From Olleya sediminilitoris (GTDB taxonomy: Bacteria; Bacteroidota; Bacteroidia; Flavobacteriales; Flavobacteriaceae), in contig NZ_JAEMEF010000004.1 in NCBI RefSeq assembly GCF_016785945.1, positions 1 to 64,000 of the forward strand: a stretch of 64,000 nucleotides of DNA, read 5' to 3'. The position numbers and the translations under genes were made by a program. Positions 61,788 to 64,000 of this stretch are shown in pieces. Below the pieces are notes generated by a model that worked only from the letters and a program-made list of their open reading frames with translations, ran no database searches and was not told where the DNA came from. Each line of letters begins with the position of its first letter. The stretch's first letter is position 1.

Positions 61788-62414
61788 ATGAAAGTTTATA
61801 AACTTTTTTTTATTATATTAGTTTTTTTAATTGTTAGTTGTAATACTAATACAACTTCAAACAGCAATTATAAAGTAAGTGTAGTAAATGTAGCATCAAT
61901 TGATGCAGACAAAAATGTAATTAAAGATAGTTTATCGTTAGACGGAAACACAGGAGTGTGGTTCTATAAAGGTCAACCGTATACTGGCTATGCCATAAGA
62001 TTACATAAAAATAATAAGTTAAAAGAAAAAACAGGCTTCTTAAACGGAAAAAAAGAAGGCGTGTATTGTGTTTGGTTTGAAAATAGTGTACTAAAATTAC
62101 AGTCACATTACAAACAAAACGTTTTAGAAGGTAGTTATAAAACCTGGTGGCAAAACGGAACTTTAGCTTTAGATTGTAAGTATGTTAATGGAGCAGTAAA
62201 TGGTGAAGCTTTATCATGGTACAATACTGGTCAATTATCAAAACAAAGGCAATTAGCTAATGGTAAAGAAGATGGTTTACAAAAAGCTTGGTTAAAAAAC
62301 GGAAAGCTTTATGTAAATTATGAGGCTAAAAACGGAAGAATTTTTGGTATGAGACGAGCTAACTCTTGTTTTAAACTAGAAGACGAAGTTGTATTACTAG
62401 ATAAAAAAGAATAA
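61788..62414 (+). CDS. MORN/YwqK-like repeat lipoprotein
   Basis: 208 aa with a lipoprotein signal (IILVFLIVSCNTN). From about residue 60 it is made of MORN-type repeats: LKEKTGFLNGKKEGVYCVWF, YKTWWQNGTLALDCKYVNGA, SWYNTGQLSKQRQLANGKED and AWLKNGKLYVNYEAKNGRIF. These form an extended beta sheet used for membrane or partner binding. A toxin-antitoxin label is sometimes given to such YwqK-like proteins, but there is no toxin here. Its stop overlaps the SCO start (TAATG). Confidence 0.8.
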   Translation: MKVYKLFFIILVFLIVSCNTNTTSNSNYKVSVVNVASIDADKNVIKDSLSLDGNTGVWFYKGQPYTGYAIRLHKNNKLKEKTGFLNGKKEGVYCVWFENSVLKLQSHYKQNVLEGSYKTWWQNGTLALDCKYVNGAVNGEALSWYNTGQLSKQRQLANGKEDGLQKAWLKNGKLYVNYEAKNGRIFGMRRANSCFKLEDEVVLLDKKE

Positions 62415-63085
62415 TGAAACAGTTTTTAATACTCTTATTAATCATTTTTACTAGTTGCGATAGTAAAGTAAAAAAAGAAACTATTGTTATAGAAGAAAAT
62501 AGTAGGACAGACTATTTACCGTATTATAATGATGAGTCTTTTACACCAAATTGGTTAACACCAAATAGTGATGCAGAAAGGGATTTTCATAAAATACCAG
62601 AGTTTTCATTAATAAACCAACTAGGAGATACAATTACGCAAAGTACATTTAAGGGTAAAATTTATGTTACGGATTTCTTTTTTGCCACTTGTCCAGGAAT
62701 CTGTCCCAAAATGACGGGTAACATGGCAAAAATACAAGAGGCATTTAAAGATGATGATGAGGTGTTATTACTGTCACATTCTGTGACACCAACTATAGAT
62801 ACTGTAGCTGTTTTAAAAAAATATGCAACAGATTATAACGTAAAAGATAATAAATGGCACCTTGTTACAGGTGATAAAAATGAAATATATAATTTAGGAA
62901 GAGAACAATATTTTGTCGAAAATGATTTAGGTGAAAGTAAAGATATTAATGATTTTTTACACACCGAAAATTTTTTACTAATAGACAAACAAAAACATAT
63001 TAGAGGAATTTATAATGGATTAAACAGAGCTTCAATAGCCCAATTAATCACAGATATAAAAACCTTAAAGCATGAAGGTAAATAA
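62414..63085 (+). CDS. SCO1/SenC-family copper chaperone, lipoprotein
   Basis: 223 aa. The lipoprotein signal is MKQFLILLLIIFTSC. The thioredoxin-like SCO domain (about 55-215) has the copper-binding CPGIC pair in FFATCPGICPKMTGNM (near residue 95) and the distal histidine in DFLHTENFLLID (near 180), so all three ligands are present. SCO proteins load copper into the CuA site of cytochrome oxidase or act as thiol-redox proteins. Translational coupling to the MORN gene and shared control by the ECF motif tie it to this envelope-response cluster. Confidence 0.93.
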   Translation: MKQFLILLLIIFTSCDSKVKKETIVIEENSRTDYLPYYNDESFTPNWLTPNSDAERDFHKIPEFSLINQLGDTITQSTFKGKIYVTDFFFATCPGICPKMTGNMAKIQEAFKDDDEVLLLSHSVTPTIDTVAVLKKYATDYNVKDNKWHLVTGDKNEIYNLGREQYFVENDLGESKDINDFLHTENFLLIDKQKHIRGIYNGLNRASIAQLITDIKTLKHEGK

Positions 63086-63106
63086 TTTTGGTTGATTATT
63101 TTTTTT

Positions 63107-63142
63107 GAAAAGCTTCGCTGTAATGGTGGAGCTTTTCTATTT
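63107..63142 (+). terminator. Terminator after the SCO gene
   Basis: GAAAAGCTTC and GGAGCTTTTC pair over 10 bases with one G-T wobble around an 11-base loop, followed by TATTTTT. It closes the ECF-controlled cluster. Confidence 0.75.
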
Positions 63143-63159
63143 TTATGAAAATTTAAAAT

Positions 63160-64000
63160 ATGAAACAAACACTATATATTGTACTGAGCTTAACATTAAC
63201 AATAATTTTATTAAGTTGTGGAGCTGGCCAAAACAAATCAGAATTAAAAACAGAACAAAAAAGCTTCTCTTCTGTTAATATTGAAGTTTTAATTGAAGAA
63301 CAGACTCTTAATGTAAGAGCTATTGAAATAATGGATACTATTGGTTTAGCTTATTTAACCTCTGATGGTAAATTTGGAATGTATTTTCATAATGATGCAC
63401 CAGAGTTTAATTCAGTTAAAGATCTTTTTCCTATTCAAATAACACACGATACTATTACACCTAATTTTAGAGCTCTTGCTCTTGCTAATAATAAAGGTTA
63501 CGGTTTAAGTATTGGGTCACCTGCTTTGGTTTTTAATCTTGATATAGATTTGCATAAAAATAAAGTGGTTTATCAAGAAAATCATAGCAAAGCGTTTTAT
63601 GATTCGATGGAATTTTGGAATGACGAAGAAGGGATTGCAATTGGAGATCCTACAGATAATTGTCTAAGCATAATTATAACTAGAGACAAAGGTAAATCTT
63701 GGACTAAAATACCTTGTAGTAAGTTGCCTGAGGCAAAACCTGGTGAAGCTGCTTTTGCTGCAAGTGACACCAATATTGCTATAGTTGGAGATAATACTTG
63801 GGTTGCTACAGGAGGTAAAGCAAGTCGTGTTATGTTTTCACCAGATAAAGGGATGACTTGGGAAGTGTTTAATACTCCAATTATTCAAGGCTTAGAAACT
63901 ACGGGAATGTATAGTATAGATTTTTATGATCAAAACAATGGTTTCGCTATTGGTGGAGATTACACAAAAGCAGAGGATAACGTAGCTAATAAAATTATAA
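63160..64000 (+). CDS. BNR/Ycf48-like propeller lipoprotein, truncated at the window edge
   Basis: 280 residues are visible from ATG 63160; the frame is open to the edge. A lipoprotein signal ends in IILLSCGAG. Beta-propeller repeats follow, with the S-x-D-x-G-x-x-W form: TRDKGKSWTKI (about residues 182-192) and SPDKGMTWEVF (about 233-243). It also has GIAIGDPTD and GFAIGGDYTK turns. Such proteins are often annotated as oxidoreductases or photosystem-II stability-factor-like, without proof. It lies outside the ECF cluster, beyond its terminator, with no motif copy upstream. Confidence 0.8.
   Translation, partial: MKQTLYIVLSLTLTIILLSCGAGQNKSELKTEQKSFSSVNIEVLIEEQTLNVRAIEIMDTIGLAYLTSDGKFGMYFHNDAPEFNSVKDLFPIQITHDTITPNFRALALANNKGYGLSIGSPALVFNLDIDLHKNKVVYQENHSKAFYDSMEFWNDEEGIAIGDPTDNCLSIIITRDKGKSWTKIPCSKLPEAKPGEAAFAASDTNIAIVGDNTWVATGGKASRVMFSPDKGMTWEVFNTPIIQGLETTGMYSIDFYDQNNGFAIGGDYTKAEDNVANKII

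Noticed and set aside
61788-62414. MORN/YwqK-like protein as an antitoxin
   Set aside because: No toxin gene is present. The gene is a lipoprotein coupled to a SCO gene under the ECF motif.
1-64000. CRISPR arrays, tRNA and rRNA genes, riboswitches, replication origin, integrase
   Set aside because: I looked for spaced direct repeats, cloverleaf signatures, conserved rRNA words, riboswitch-like leaders before purL and other biosynthetic genes, and tyrosine-recombinase motifs, and found none that I could support.

Overview
The window looks like chromosome from a marine member of the Flavobacteriaceae (Bacteroidota). The DNA is AT-rich. Two secreted enzymes carry C-terminal type IX secretion (T9SS) sorting domains. 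There are two TonB-dependent receptors with carboxypeptidase-regulatory-like N-termini, several lipoproteins with a short lipobox, and -7 boxes of the Bacteroidota type TAnnTTTG. No rRNA, tRNA, CRISPR, transposase or integrase gene was seen. Gene starts were re-chosen where the longest reading frame began at an implausible TTG or GTG.

Layout. 1-3600: a cassette-array-like accessory region. Small minus-strand genes (a partial coiled-coil protein, an orphan protein, a secreted ankyrin protein, a VOC-fold protein) are separated by ~130-bp nested-palindrome repeats. The arms of these repeats are complementary within each cassette, as in integron attC arrays. 3.6-9.3 kb: Dcp-like peptidase, cyclophilin lipoprotein, CoA-type NUDIX hydrolase, PlsC-like acyltransferase, and an ECF sigma factor with a membrane partner. 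9.5-17.3 kb: TonB receptor, a REP-like repeat, two paralogous small membrane proteins, a secreted TPR-like protein, a LytS/LytTR two-component system with 2TM-domain proteins, and a LETM1-like protein. 17.4-22.3 kb: a DUF4331 pair, TPR lipoprotein and TonB receptor. 22.6-24.6 kb: ECF sigma, anti-sigma and a YceI-like lipoprotein. 24.7-32.1 kb: giant BNR-repeat protein, VWA/MoxR pair and a T9SS-exported GH8 glycanase. 32.1-42.1 kb: PepSY protein, hydrolase-OsmC fusion, YdeI-like protein, M1 peptidase, fused trehalose synthase/phosphatase (OtsBA type) divergent from a GH15 hydrolase, M28 peptidase and a small membrane protein. 42.4-50.3 kb: a MarR-fadN-fadA-fadE beta-oxidation operon and a long-chain acyl-CoA ligase. 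50.5-58.4 kb: AraC regulator, purL, T9SS-exported endonuclease I and an RsmB-type rRNA methyltransferase. 58.5-63.1 kb: an ECF-sigma cluster encoding sigma, putative anti-sigma, Spy/CpxP-like protein, two EF-hand proteins, a YHYH protein, a MORN-like lipoprotein and a SCO-family copper chaperone. The window ends in a truncated BNR/Ycf48-like lipoprotein.

How the genes work together. The two strongest unexplained signals are at the ends of the window. On the left, the cassette-specific complementary flanks suggest an integrase-less integron-like array, including one cassette with no gene. On the right, one bipartite motif, CRCAAGT-N14-KCATCTAA, occurs four times with identical spacing. It precedes the sigma gene and each of the three downstream transcription units, which defines a compact self-regulated ECF regulon linking calcium-type EF-hand proteins, a Spy-like protein, a YHYH protein and SCO. 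A perfect 28-bp palindrome sits on the promoter of the MarR-led beta-oxidation operon and is very probably its operator. The LytS-like kinase appears to be fused to a following 2TM gene through a one-base shift that hides tandem stop codons.
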